Source: Hedera helix (Eukaryota > Streptophyta > Magnoliopsida > Apiales > Araliaceae). Taken from it: a DNA stretch of 64,000 bases. The DNA is taken from NCBI GenBank assembly GCA_947179155.2, contig OX359283.1:9347764-9411763 (forward strand), written 5' to 3'. A program made the translations under genes and the position numbers. How positions within the stretch are numbered: the stretch's first letter is position 1; each line of letters begins with the position of its first letter. The notes beneath the pieces were generated by a model. The model searched no databases and was not told the DNA's origin. It was given only the letters and a program-made list of their open reading frames with translations. Positions 10,470 through 22,795 of this stretch are shown one piece after another.

Positions 10470-11480
10470 TCTCCAACACTTAACTAATGTGTGGTTAAAG
10501 CTCTTACTTTTGTAACCTAGGTTAACTTAACTATCAACCATGGTCTCAATTGATCATCCACACATCTTCCAACAATTAACCACAATGTGGTTAACTTACT
10601 AACACATCAAGTGACTAGGGTTGATCTACCAAATTCAACTTTAGTTAAAACTTTTCATCCTTCAACAATTAACCAATGCTTGGTTAACTCTCACCAAATA
10701 TGTATACATATTTTATATGTCTACACATTCTTTCTACACAACTTAGCCCAAAGAAGGTTAATTCATTTAACCAACATTGGTTAACTCTCTACCAATTCAT
10801 ATACTTTCAACACATATATCTCTACATATTCATCAATAACCTTTTATTTAAATTACATCATAGCTTGAATTGACCAATTTAAATTGAATACAAGCAACAT
10901 ACATTTTTCCATCACTTAACCAACATATGGTTAAATCTTTACATTATACATATATAGTATATATGTATATACTTTGACTAATTAATTGCTTCTATGACAT
11001 GAATTTTAGCTAGAGTGTGGTTATTACATTGAGTAACTTAGAAGCAACCACTTGGCAATATTCTCCCATCTTTTAACTCATGTATAGTTAACCTACTAAC
11101 ACAACATGTGACCTAGGGTTGACATTATGACCCACCTTGGTCAATTATCTACATTATGTACATATATTAATACATTTCCCAACATCTAACTCAAGTGGAG
11201 TTAACTCTCTACAATCATGTAACCCATGGTTACTAATTCCTATATTGGTGAATTATATACATACATAATTGCATTTATAATATTCTTCCTACAACTAACC
11301 CATGCATAGTTAAATCTTTAATTTATTTACTACCTAGGGTTACTCAATTAACTCTTCCATAGTTAATTCTCATTATCACATTCATTCACCTAGCAATTAA
11401 CCAATGTTTGGTTAATGCTCTCTCTTGTCTACCAACTAGGGTTATTCAATTAACCCTACATTAGTTAATTCTCTACACTT
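10470..11480. repeat. Array of TTAACC/GGTTAA palindromes in U3 of element A
   Basis: About ten inverted repeats are spaced mostly 90-115 bp apart. Clear examples are TTAACCACAATGTGGTTAA near 10575, TTAACCAA-TGC-TTGGTTAA near 10668, TTAACCAA-CA-TTGGTTAA near 10769 and TTAACCAA-TG-TTTGGTTAA near 11397. GGTTAA matches the core of plant GT-elements; any use as protein-binding sites is inference. Confidence 0.75.
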
Positions 11481-12334
11481 AACCATACTTGAATTTATTC
11501 TCTCAACATATTGACCAACATTTGACTTTTAAATTTGGATTCAATATTTGGGCTACTAATTTATTTTGCATTGGGCTCCTTTATTTAATTATTTGGGCTA
11601 CCCAACACAACTCACATATCTTTATAACTTGGACTAGGTAATTAATTTAATTGGACTACCACCACATTATATACAATACTTGCCAACATAATTTAATTGG
11701 ACTTATATTAATTACCTCTTGGACTATTAATCAACATAACATTTGGGGTTATTATTTAATTACCCACTTCATACCAATATTCCCATATTGGCTAACATCT
11801 ATAACCATTTTGGGCTAGTCCACTAGTAGTAATTAAATTACTTGGACTCTATACCACAAATTAATAATTAAGTTAATTACTTAATTAATTAACTTCTTAA
11901 TATTGTCATTCTAGACAAACTTTCTAGTTTTTATATAACTTTAACTCATAATTAATATAATTAACTTAATTAATTATCTTTCATGACTTTCCTTCTTACT
12001 CCATTTTTAAACTAATTAATTTATTAATTTAATTGAGTACTTAATTTACTTCACACATCATTTTGTTTGACTAACAACTCAACTCTAGGTATATATATAA
12101 ATATTAATATAATCACCTTCACTTCTCAATTGAATTTATTTCCTTAATAAATTCTCTACATGCATCAATACAATATTCTCACATTTAATTTCTAACAGAT
12201 AAATTATGTTAAAAAAAAAATGTTCACCCATTTTCTACATATCTTACTTCTCAAATTCTAGGTTTTAAACCTTAACCTTTAATAAAATCAATTAAGATAT
12301 TATTTAAAATCTTGAAAATATCTGGGATATTACA

Positions 12335-12352
12335 TTCACCCCTTCTTATAAG
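12335..12352 (-). other. Element A polypurine tract
   Basis: The plus strand reads TTCACCCCTTCTTATAAG directly after the LTR edge, so the minus strand has AAGAAGGGGTGAA abutting TGTAATATCC. This is the expected position for plus-strand DNA priming. Confidence 0.8.
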
Positions 12353-14563
12353 AATTTCGTCCCCGAAATTTCATCATACTCATTTCTAACAAATTTTCAT
12401 CTCTGAATATATATCTTCACTCATCACATTCTATGACCACCATTTTCTTGGAAGTTCATACTTTTCACAATTCCAGAACAATGGAATATCTTGTAGAAGA
12501 ATAAATTGAAAATCAATATCTTACAAAAGAATAAATTGAAAATCAAAATATTCATTAAAACTTTCATACTATTCTGAAGAGTCATAAAGACTGTGAACAT
12601 ACTGCGAGAATGTTTATCAATCACAAAGATTGAAAACATACCACAATGGTTTCGTACGCTAGGTGATCAGCCTATCGTACTCTTGCGCTGTGCACAACGA
12701 CTTCTCACGGGGTCGAACTCTTTGGATTTACCAACCCATATCAGCATGCCACCACTGTTGGGCGCCCCCTCGCGGGTTCTTTATTCATGGCTCTGACATA
12801 TCCCCCATTATGGGGTTGTTCACCTCAGACTTACTACAAAATTCCGCTCCAGCATAAGTTGGATTGGAAAATAAAACTCGAGTCATTTCTGACCAAAAAG
12901 TGTCCAGTCAAAATAAATGACATAGACTCACATCATTGAACTGTTCGTATATTACGACTCAAAAATCATTTCAGATTAGTTAAAGTAACTAAAATTCATT
13001 TATAGGACTTCATGATACCGCACCGTTGCAACAGTGCGTTAAGGATTCCGTCTTTTTCATCTTTGCACCATGGCTTTAATGGCGTGTGATGATTTTATAA
13101 ATACATTTTGATATATTCAAATCAATTTGTCTAGCCGAAACAATTAGCATAGACTCTTCTTTAAACGTTTCAAAATATAAAAAAATCATTTTGACTTTGT
13201 CATATTACAGCATACCATAGTGGGCTTAAAAATACATCCAACACTAGGTTACTCTGCATTGATGACTCCATCGTTTATCATGTCATCACCAGTAATGATG
13301 GACTTTTCCACACCTCGTGTTACTGAGACTTAATAATAAAACAAGAAAACTCATTTGTCTTTTCAAAAGTACAAAAGTGCGAATTTGGCACGATTTTAAG
13401 AATTTCAAAATCTAGCATAGCTAGAAGATTTGGAATATCCTAAAACCTCAAAACATCTCAAATTTTTCCTTCACATTCTTTTCCAGCTTAATAACTATAT
13501 CTATTATAGCCTTAACCTGACTACTTAACTCTATCTATACTTAATGTTCATCAAACTTACCATGCATTTGAGCTCAGCAACTTACCACAATCATATGGTT
13601 TGAGGAGCTTGTCCTAGTCAGACCAAAGTCGCCCATTCGTTGAGGGGTTCTACCATACAATTATGAGTCACGAACTTACCATACGTATTGGTTCTTAGAA
13701 CACGAACTTATCTTAACATACTCTACCTATCCGTTATATACATGAGAAAAGAATCACCTTCTCAACATACATATAACGAATAGCGCGACACCAGGTTTCA
13801 ATCGATTATCACTATAGAAAGCTAAGTGGTCGTCAAACCAAACACAATCTCCTGCCCATACAAGAAATTGGTCAACTCGGCCACTAATCAATATAGGAAG
13901 TCAAGCGGTCGTTAAACCAAGAACAAATATATCAGTTTCCCAACAGTTCAACACTGTAAGGAAACACATGGCACCAGTGCATATCTTTCTTCTTCGATAC
14001 ACACTGATCGTGCAAGTTTCGCAGCAGCATCTCCCTAATTGGTTCGCTGACATATCATAGCCCCCGCCTATACAAGGGTTCGTTCAACTCAACCACTATA
14101 TTAATATAGGAAGCTAAGCGATTCTAAAACCAAGCACAGATTCCCTGCCCATACAAGGAATCGTACAACTCAGCCACTAATATGAGTACTCAATTAAAAA
14201 CCCACAAACCACTAATTTTTCTTAACTGAATACGAATTCTCTCCATTCATATTTTAGCACATCTGCCTCATTACGAGTTCATCTCCATAGATCATTTCAT
14301 GACCTTATTAACATTTTCTTTATGCTTCTCAAAATCTTATTATAAGATATCTTCTATCATTTCTTCAAATTAGGTACAACATGACCCTTTTTATTTCTCT
14401 TATATCTTCTCAAATCCATCATTGGATAATCTTTGATATATGAATTTTCCAAATTCATCTTTTATTACTTAAACTCTTCTGGAGTTTATTCATTTATCAT
14501 TTTACTTATCTTCTACTACGGTTATAGCCTAAGGTACTCTTACCTAAGGTTTATAACATATCA
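12353..14563 (-). mobile_element. Element A internal region, no gag or pol
   Basis: These 2.2 kb lie between the polypurine tract and primer-binding site of A. I see no gag, protease, reverse transcriptase or integrase sequence in any frame; the few ORFs are short and featureless. With long LTRs this fits a large retrotransposon derivative (LARD) that depends on another element for its proteins. Two visible features are stem-loop modules at 12653-12680 and 12802-12828 that B and D carry inside their LTRs, and imperfect repeats around 13780-14180 containing GCTAAG(T/C)G and CAACTC(G/A)GCCACTA. Confidence 0.8.
12653..12828 (-). promoter_or_regulatory. Stem-loop modules 2 and 3 in the element A internal region
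   Basis: At 12653-12680 GTACG-C-TAGG-TGATCAG-CCTA-T-CGTAC forms a hairpin of 5 and 4 bp arms with the TGATCAG loop. At 12802-12828 CCCC-CATTAT-GGGG is followed by TTGTTCACCTCAG. The loop and trailing sequence match B and D, while arm bases differ. Confidence 0.55.
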
Positions 14564-14575
14564 GCTCTGATACCA
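14564..14575 (-). other. Element A primer-binding site (tRNA-iMet)
   Basis: GCTCTGATACCA on the plus strand is the exact complement of TGGTATCAGAGC. It is three bases from the LTR edge at 14579. Confidence 0.85.
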
Positions 14576-14578
14576 ACT

Positions 14579-17551
14579 TGTGACGACCCCAAATCTGGGT
14601 TCCTTGAATCTCGGATCCGGTTCAACACGAGTACTACCTTTTCCTTATTGTTCATGAATTACAACAATATAATAATTGGTGAATAACCATTTATTTACAA
14701 TTTCACAACATGTCTTTCTATTCCAGAATCGCAATCTTTATACATTCCTAGTATGTCTCAATATCATACATGATACGACATTCTATTACAATCAAATTGA
14801 GTATTTAACACTCATATAATATACCAACTAATTCGTATACTACTCAATCATTTACCTGTCCAATTCGGTCTGATATCTACAATAGACATCTAGATCTTCA
14901 GTGAAAGTATTATGCTTTCCTGTTCCTTGATCTTTATCGAAAACTTCACCTAACTTGCACTATCTGAAAATGTTGGTTTTAAGCAAGAGTGAGCACGACG
15001 GCTCAGCAAGTTTAACAGTCACACATAACATATTGCATGCTTCACATTTTAAACATACTATGCATTTTATACTTACATCATGCTCTTCGGGCATTTCATG
15101 TAATAACCAACTAGCATTTAACAAATCCTGCTTTATTCTTGTACATATTTTTCATGTAATCATACTTCATGCGTTTCACATATCACAAAATCATCATTAG
15201 ATTATCTTATCAACAATTAAATATCACATGGCAGCATGTTAATACACATAGGACCAAGTTCTGAAAAACTTGCCTGACAGCTTCTACCATTTACGCCTAT
15301 TTGCGTCATTTGCTCAACCTATAATTTATATAACAAATTGACATAATAATTAGCTACCAGGACCATTAATTAGTCTTAACTAAAGACCTTAACTTCAAAT
15401 TACTAACTCTTACGATGTTCGACAATCGAACCCTTAAGTTCTGAACAAAAACCCTAGCCCAAATCTAGTTGGACATGTCGGGTACACTTTAACCATTTAT
15501 GTATTCCTTACACGTTCTTCGTACGATATACTTTTTAATAAGTTGTCTAAATTAGTCACAAATGGACTATTTATATTTGTTTACTTCGATTAAACTTTCC
15601 TCTTTTACATAACTTAATGATTCGGACATTTAATAATGTACCGAATACTTCAAAATATTATCTACCTTTGATAATATACAACTATGTTCAAATATTATTA
15701 ATCATTTAATAATATTTTATCCACTTATTAATATTATTAATCATTTAATAATATTTTAATCTCTCATTAATATTATTAACCATTTAATAATATTTTAATC
15801 ACATATTAATATTATTAACTATTTAATAATATTTTAATCACTTATTAATATTATTAATCATTTAATAATATTTTAATCATATATTAATATTATTAATCAT
15901 TTAATAATATTTTAATCACTTATTAATATTATTAATCATTTAATAATATTTTAATCACATATTAATATTATTAACCATTTAATAATATTTTAATCACTTA
16001 TTAATATTATTAACCATTTAATAATATTTTAATCACTTATTAATATTATTAACCATTTAATAATATTTTAATCACATATTAATATTATTATCCATTTAAT
16101 AATATTTTAATCACATATTAATATTATTATCCATTTAATAATAATTTAATCACTTATTAATATCATTAATTATTTAATAACATATTCATCATGTAGTAAT
16201 GTTATTACCCATTTGATAACCTTTTAATCATTTACTAATGTTATTAATCATTTAATAACTTTTTAGTCATATACAAATATTATTGACCATTTAATAATAT
16301 TTTAATCATCTACAAAAAATACCAATAGTTAACTTTTTAATGGTGTTAACTTTAGTCTTTATTTTATACATTTAGATACCAATTAGTTACTAATAAACTT
16401 CATATATTGGTTTAGTATTCAAACCAATTCATTTTATACTTATTTCAACTTAAATTTTCATTAAAAACTCAACCCGGACCGATCCGACCCGACCCGGACT
16501 GAACCGACCCGACCCGACCCAGAAAACTTACACATTCTGTTTTGAAAGCCGGGGCGCTCAACTGGGCGCCGGGGCGTCCAAAACAGAAGCAAAACCCTAA
16601 AAATGGGCTGTTCGACCCTCTGACGCTCCGACAGCCATAACTTCTTCATTTTAAAACATTTTGGGGTGATTCTTGAGTCCATTCTCATCGTAATTTCCCC
16701 CTCTACAACTTCTCTTTAGATCACAAATCCAAATTCCAAACGGAAGGGTACTAAAAACGGCTCACAAGGACAAAGTGAAAACTAAAATCACAAATTCTTG
16801 GTTTTAATGGTTTGAACTTGAATAAAATAAACTCTACACATCCAAATGACACCAACTTAGTGTTGTTGTCTTCCTAACTTCTTGTTTTACAACATTTCAT
16901 GGTTCAATCATATTTTTGAAAATGTTTGACACGAAATTTAAATATCGAACCACTTAGGGTTTTACCGGTAAATCGTTATATGGACTTTCCTTCTAATTAT
17001 TTGCATACCACACATACCAATACTTGTTTTAAACATACTAAACCATGAATCTACCTATATATCATAGATTTAGACTTCTAGAGCATCAAAATAACTTTTG
17101 ATCGGTTAAAAAATATATTTTGACCGATTAAAACTTATATAGACTATAAAAATGAACTTAAGGAAAGTTTAGAACACTTTTTAACCTCTTGAATATGGAT
17201 GCTCTTCTTCTTCTCCTTCCAACGTATGCTATGAAGCTATGTGTCATCCACCAAGCTCCTCCTCTAGCAATCTCCTTCAACTCACAAGTGTTTTCTTGTT
17301 TTTCTCTCCAAGAGCTCTCTTTTCTCTCTAGAAATTCTAGACAAATGACTAACAAACATAGCCAATGTGTGGAGCACTATATTTATAGCACACCCTTAAT
17401 TATCATTAACTCTTACTAATCAACTAACATTGGTCAATTTATGGGCTAATTGTAATTACTATTGGAGTGATTGACCTTGTGAATGACAAGGTGATTGACT
17501 TACATCAAGATAACTTCCAAGCAACCAATGGAGTAAAGAAAAAGCAATCAT
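14579..17551 (-). mobile_element. Element A 5' LTR, truncated
   Basis: It starts TGTGACGACCCC and follows the 3' LTR closely, with scattered substitutions, until AAAGCAATCAT at 17551. There it switches abruptly to B LTR sequence (CATAATTCACAAAA). The 1.87 kb of U3 present in the other copy is missing, so the LTR retains its TATA box (17381-17387) but not the U3 palindrome array. The hairpin array is at 15680-16310 and module 1 at 14983-15010. Confidence 0.9.
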
Positions 17552-18159
17552 AATTCACAAAAATATTAAATCTCATAAAAATAGAAATAATTCTATTTTA
17601 CATAAACACAAATTATCTTATTAAAAATAAGAATTATTCATATTTATTTATTATTCTTTTTTCACTATTTCATTTATTTTATATAAACTATACAATATAA
17701 TTTTGCATAATTTATATAATTATTAATCTTTCCTTAACAACTTTTTATCCTCTTATATAAATTATATTTTTTACTCTTATATAATTTATATAATTATAAA
17801 TTTCAATATATTTAATTGCATTTCCTTATATAAAATATATAATTTATTACTATATATTTTATATAATTAATTGTTCTTCTTAAAATTCCCAAAATTCCCC
17901 AAAATTATTAATTAATCTATAATTAATAATTTTGACCTTATTAATTTTCTCATTAACTTTTAATTTAATTTAGGATTAAATTCCAATATTAATCCCCTTT
18001 TTATTGACATAATTCATTTAAAATTTATAACCATACAATAGAATATATTTATACATAATGAATTTACACAATTCACATTACCTACCAAGTTTAAATAATT
18101 AAAATACACACATTTTATTTATTTAAACTTTTAGATGTCGTAATATCCTGGATATTACA
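17549..18159 (-). mobile_element. Element B 3' LTR, right part
   Basis: This segment matches the B 5' LTR from about 25570 to 26178 and ends CCTGGATATTACA at 18159, next to a polypurine tract. About 580 bp of B LTR (equivalent to 24991-25569) is absent between the A insertion point and this segment. It is very AT-rich and non-coding. Confidence 0.85.
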
Positions 18160-18172
18160 TTCTTGTCCCTTA
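18160..18172 (-). other. Element B polypurine tract
   Basis: The plus strand TTCTTGTCCCTTA gives TAAGGGACAAGAA on the minus strand, directly before the 3' LTR start TGTAATATCC. Confidence 0.75.
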
Positions 18173-18203
18173 TAAAAATTCCATCCCAGAATTTCTACAC
18201 TAA

Positions 18204-19539
18204 CTATTCAAATAAACTAGGATGATTCTTTCTCATTTTCTCTTCTAATTCCCATGTGGCTTCTTCAACGTAATGATTTCGCCATAGCACTTTAACAGAA
18301 GGAATCACTTTATTTCTTAAGACTTGGTCTTTCCTATCTAATATTTGGGCAAGAATTTCTTCATAAGTTAAATTCTTCTCTATCTGAATAAGTTCATATG
18401 CTATGATGTGCTTATAATCTGACTTGTACGGTCGGAGCACTGAGACGTGGAAGACATTATGTATATATTCTAATTCTGGAGGTAGAGCCACTTCATATGC
18501 CACTTTCCCAACTTTCTTTAATACTTCGAACGGTCCAATAAATCTAGGACTTAATTTACATTTCTTTCTGAATCTGATTTTTCCCTTCCATTGAGACACT
18601 TTAAGAAACACGTGGCTTCCCACCTCAAAATCCCGACCTTGCCTATGTAAATATGCATACTTTTCTGTCGATCTTGAGCTGCTACTAATTGAGCCTGTAT
18701 CAATTTGACTATATCCGCCATTTGTTAAACTAATTCAGGTCCTAGCAGTTGACGTTCGCCAACTTCATCCCAACATAAAGGAGTTCTGCACTTTCTTCCA
18801 TATAAAGCTTCGTAAGGCGGCATTCCTATACTTGCGTGGTAACTATTATTATATGTAAATTCCACCAAAGGTAGATGATCATCCTAATTTCCTTTGAAAT
18901 CCATAATACATGCCCGCAACATATCCTCTAAGGTTTGTATCGTCCTTTCACTTTGACCATCGATTTCAGGATGGTAGGCCGTACTCAACCTCAGTTGTGT
19001 CCCTAACCTCTCTTGTAGACTCCTCCAAAAATTTGATGTAAAGCGCGGATCCCGATCTGACACAATTGACACTGGTACTCCATGCCGCAATATCACCTCT
19101 TTAATGTAGATTCTGGCCAATTGATCCAAATTGTATTTGATCATGATTGGCAAGAAGTAGGATGACTTGGTTAGTCTGTCTATGATCACCCATATAGCAT
19201 CGTAGCCTTTTTGAGTAGTTGGAAGTCCTTCCACGAAATCCATGGTAATATGTTCCTATTTCCATTCGGGAATTTCACAAGGTTGTAGCAGTCCACTTGG
19301 CTTCTGATGCTCAGCTTTGATTCGTTGACACGTCAAGCACCGGCTTACATAATCCGCAACTTCTCGTTTCATGTTTGGCCACCAAAAATGCTTTTGTAAA
19401 TCTTGGTACATTTTCGTATTTCTTGGATGAATCGAGAGTTTTGAATTATGTGCTTCCTGTAATACCTCCTCCTTCAATTCAACTACTCCTGGTATCCAGA
19501 TTCGCCCCTCAAATTTGAGAATTCCATTACTGTCTATTT
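18204..19539 (-). pseudogene. Element B: integrase with C-terminal chromodomain, decayed
   Basis: Read on the minus strand, the N-terminal zinc-binding part is visible as EAHNSKLSIHP and RCLTCQRIKAEH (His-His-Cys-Cys). The catalytic core follows, with Asp in TMDFVEGLP, Asp in [12 protein letters not shown] and Glu in DGQSERT. The GPF/Y-type module (RFIGPFEVLKKVG...YEVALPPEL, then FHVSVLRPY) precedes a chromodomain-like end, VKVLWRNHYVEEATWE, at residues 110-130 of the last open frame. This order identifies a chromovirus, closest to the Tekay/Del group by eye. The frame is interrupted by at least three stops, at about 19253, 18881 and 18720. The first two (TAG) sit where the family usually has Trp. 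The protein cannot be made as one piece. Confidence 0.85.
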
Positions 19540-20291
19540 GAAATTTAATTCATCATTTGATGTAACCCTATTCCTTACCTGAGTACATTCCTCATTGGCT
19601 AATTGGGTTTCCTTCACCTTATCTAACAGTGTTGGTTGCATCTCTACAACAGTTGCATCTCTACAACAAATAAAATCTCATCTGCTTCAAAGGGGTACCT
19701 CACTTCAATTTTTAATTTTGTCATTTCTTGAATTAATTTATCCTGAACAGTTAATTTCATCAATTTTTCTCTCTCCTTTCTACTTAAAGCATCCACTACT
19801 ACATTAGCTTTTCCTGGATGGTAGAGGATTTCACAATCATAGTCTTTTATCAATTCCAGCCACCTCCGTTGAGACATATTCAACTCTTTTTGTGTCAAGA
19901 TATATTTCAAACTCTTATGGTCTGTATATATCTCACATTTCTCCCCATAGAGATAATATCTCCATATCTTCAATGCAAAGACTACTGCTGCCAATTCCAG
20001 ATCATGCGTTGGATACCCCTTCTCATAATCTTTCAACTATCTTGATGCATATGCAATAACCTTTCCGTTCTGCATAAGCACACAACCTAATCCTTTATGA
20101 GAGACATCACTATATACCACAAAATTTACTGTTTCATCAGGCAAAGTTAACACTGGGGCTTCGCTTAGCCTTTTCTTTAACTCATAGAAACTTTCTTCAC
20201 ATTTATCTGTCCACACAAACTTTACAAATTTTCTAGTTAAATTGGTTAGCAGAGTTGATATCTTAGGAGTCTGTAAAGTTACACATTTCCT
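19540..20291 (-). pseudogene. Element B: end of reverse transcriptase plus RNase H; RT core missing
   Basis: The frame starts with a short piece from the end of reverse transcriptase (FVKFVWTDKCEESF, then LSEAPVLTLP) and goes straight into RNase H. RNase H acidic residues can be placed in [32 protein letters not shown] and VVVDALSRK. The fingers and palm of reverse transcriptase, including the Tyr-X-Asp-Asp motif, are not present: the protease end (HKAMINC, at about 20292) is only about 20 codons from the RT tail. That is an internal deletion of roughly 400 codons. Several stops lie in the 20040-20290 part and around 19545. Confidence 0.8.
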
Positions 20292-20636
20292 CTAACAATT
20301 AATCATGGCCTTATGGTTATACAACCAGTCCATTCCTAAAATGACGTCAAATTCTCCAAGACGTATCAGAATTAAATCCACATATAACTTATGCTTTCTT
20401 ATCAATATAGGACAATGCTTATGCACATGATTAACATGTATCACTTCTTTGTTTGCAAGCTCTATATTTAAGGGTTGTTCTAAGTTTTCATGTGTCAACC
20501 CTAGTCTTCTAGCAAATTTATCAGATACAAAAGAGCACGTAGCACTCGAATCAAAAAGTACACATGCATTAGTATTGCAAATTGAAATGGTACCTAATAC
20601 CACGTCTTTAGATTTTTTTGCATCTTGCACCGTCAT
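20292..20636 (-). pseudogene. Element B: retropepsin with altered active site
   Basis: This 114-codon frame is an aspartic protease, with FDVILGMDWLYNHKAMINC as the second conserved block. The catalytic loop reads VLFDSSATCSFVS at about 20544-20552. The family needs Asp-Thr/Ser-Gly, and here the Gly codon has become AGT (Ser). That single change would be expected to abolish activity. It is in the same frame as gag, from which it is separated by stops. Confidence 0.8.
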
Positions 20637-21776
20637 GTTAAAGGTTCAAGCAGTAGGACGACCTGGTTGAACTGATGAAGGAAATGTCAGCTTTCCTCCA
20701 GTGTTTGCTCATTTCACTCCACTCGTTACCTCCATCATCTTCTTTGAACAATTTCTAGCAAAATGGTTTGCCGCTCCACAGTTAAAACATCATGTTTTCT
20801 TCAATTTTGGGTAATCTGGTGCAATATGTCCTTCTTATTGGCACTTATAACAAACCTTCTTTCCCTTCAAATAAACCCCTAAATGATTCTTCCCACAATT
20901 ACCACACGGTTCAATTTTCTTCTTTACATCTCCAGATTTGTTTCCGGAGGTGTTGGTACTACCACTCCACCTTTTCTTACTAGGAGGGTTGGTACTACTA
21001 CCACTTCCCCCCTTGGAATCCCCTTCATTTTTCCTTTTCTTTTGTTCTTGATGGTATTTTGTAATAGCTTCACTACCTCCCTCAGCCAAGATTGCTTTTT
21101 CCAATACATCAGCATATGTTGTTGTCTGAAACATATTTACCTTGCTATAGATCCAGGGCTTCATTCCCTATTCAAATCTTTTAGCTTTCCGCTCTTCTGT
21201 ACGGACCTGGTATGGAGCAAACCGGGCCAATTCATTAAATTTGGCTACATACTCAGCTACTGACATGTTATTCTGCTTTAATTCTAAAAACTGAATTTCT
21301 AACTTGTTCTGCATACTAGTGGGAAAATAATTCTCGAAAAATAATTCCTTAAACCTTAACCATGGAACTATTTCCCCTGTCACTCTATTCCGATTTGCTT
21401 GCCACCAGTGGGCAACTTCTCCTTTCATTATAAAAGTCGCAAAAGAAGTCTTCTGCTCCTCTACTACCCTAACCACCTCAAAAACCCTTTTCATCTCCAT
21501 AATCCAAGTTTGAGCTTCTATAGGGTTTATAGAGCCCTTAAATTCTGGTGGTCCAGCTAGTTTAAAATCTTTAAAATTTGCAAAATGAGGGGGTTGGGTA
21601 TTCTGTTCAGCAGGAACTAGATTCCTATTTTGCATTGCTCTTACTAATAAATATACTAACCTTTGCACTAAATCAACTGGGGTTGTTTCTGGTTCTATTC
21701 TTGTACCTGTCGCAGTGATTTCATTGACTGATTCTTCTGGTACTTTTCTAGCAGGTCTACCTCTCTTTGGCAGCAT
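20637..21776 (-). pseudogene. Element B: Gag (capsid plus zinc knuckles), decayed
   Basis: The frame begins MLPKRGRPARK and contains the plant retrotransposon capsid block (PEFKGSINPIEAQTWIMEM, then AHWWQANRN, then FFENYFPTSMQNKLEIQFLEL and MSVAEYVAKFNELARFAPY) over residues 70-195. A TAG at 21168 interrupts it, and the frame continues unchanged with GMKPWIY and a Lys/Gly/Ser-rich linker. Zinc-knuckle sequence follows at about 20880-20740. CFNCGAANHFARNC is a complete CCHC. The CYKC...H unit before it contains a stop and has lost its last Cys (DYP). Four more stops lie between 20836 and 20640. Gag would package element RNA. Confidence 0.85.
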
Positions 21777-21984
21777 TCTGAAATATGAACTTTATATTAA
21801 TTTACATTACTATATTTACAATGCAGAATTTAAAACTAGCAATTTATAACAATACATACTTTATAACACTACCATTCAAATATTTACATTAACAGCCAAC
21901 TATTTTACAAGATACATACATACCCCAGGTCACACATACATCCTATTTACATACCCTATCTTTACTATTTACATCAAAAATAGG

Positions 21985-21990
21985 ATCCCA

Positions 21991-22030
<40 letters not shown>
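21985..22030. repeat. (TA)n microsatellite in element B
   Basis: A pure run of TA dinucleotides lies between the extra ORF and gag of element B. Confidence 0.95.
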
Positions 22031-22032
<2 letters not shown>

Positions 22033-22042
22033 TAATACCACC

Positions 22043-22795
22043 TCACCCTACATTCCATGGATTCATTTCTCTTCTCATTGCATCTTCATATTCTTGTCTT
22101 ATAATATTGATCGCCGCATCGCGATCAATGTCTCGCCAATATTGACCTTCCTGCACTCGAAAGTATGAAATTCTGTGTTGTGCCCTTTCCGATGTGCACT
22201 TAAAGGCATACTCCATAGCATTTATTCTTACTTGTTTAGCCCTCACCTCATTTTCTGTGAAGCCTACTTGTCTAGTTGCTTTGCCCCAAGCATTCTCAAT
22301 CCTCGTACGATCAACCATTTCTCTATTCAACCTATCAACGAGAACCTGTCTTTCTGTAGACAGCTCTGCTATTCTATGTTTAGCTTGGGCTAGTTTATTT
22401 ACTGCCTTATTTTTCTATTGGGTGAGGACCTGGAGTTCTTCCTGTCTTTACTGTGACACAACGTTTTGAGCTACAGCTTGGGCTTCTAACTTATGTACTT
22501 GGTGTGTAAGATCAGCAACCTAAATCTCTAAACCATTTATAGTGTCTATGGCATTAGCTATTAATTCCTCATTTGGGTCTAAGTTTTCATAAGGAGTACC
22601 TTCAGAAGATTCTCCTATTCCTTCTTCTTCTTCTTCATTTACTCTCATAGGTTTTTCTGGTTCAAAGTCTGGTCCATACTCCGACCCTAACTCAGACACT
22701 GGTGGACTAGCAATCACCCGCTCAGGTACTACATGTATATCCCTAACTTCTTCCTCTTCAAACCTAGCCCCACTTGGCTCGCCTACTTCCGTCAT
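22043..22795 (-). pseudogene. Element B: extra ORF between primer site and gag (acidic, coiled-coil)
   Basis: From ATG at 22793-22795 (MTEVGEPSG) a 250-codon frame runs to 22043, where gag would normally be the first gene. It contains three stops, at about 22520, 22448 and 22413. The first third is acidic (EEEEVRD, NEEEEEGIGES). The middle is a Gln/Leu-rich probable coiled coil (VADLTHQVHKLEAQ ... KLAQAKHRIAELSTERQVLVDRL). The end is TENEVRAKQVRINAMEY ... EGQYWRDIDRDAAINI ... RQEYEDAMRREM. That last part aligns with the end of the ORF at 27824-28587 in element D. I do not recognise a family. Ogre-type elements have an ORF1 upstream of gag, but they are a different lineage. Confidence 0.7.

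Larger units (their letters stand above)
7619..12334 (-). mobile_element. Element A 3' LTR (4.7 kb, complete)
   Basis: The LTR runs from TGTGACGACCCC at 7619 to GGGATATTACA ending at 12334, followed by a polypurine tract on the minus strand. At about 4716 bp it is unusually long. Bases 7619-10469 match the A 5' LTR at 14579-17551. The remaining 1.87 kb (10470-12334) is U3 that survives only in this copy. It contains a hairpin array, a GC-rich stretch (9398-9500), a TATA box and an array of TTAACC/GGTTAA palindromes. Short ORFs here are not convincing genes. Confidence 0.9.
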
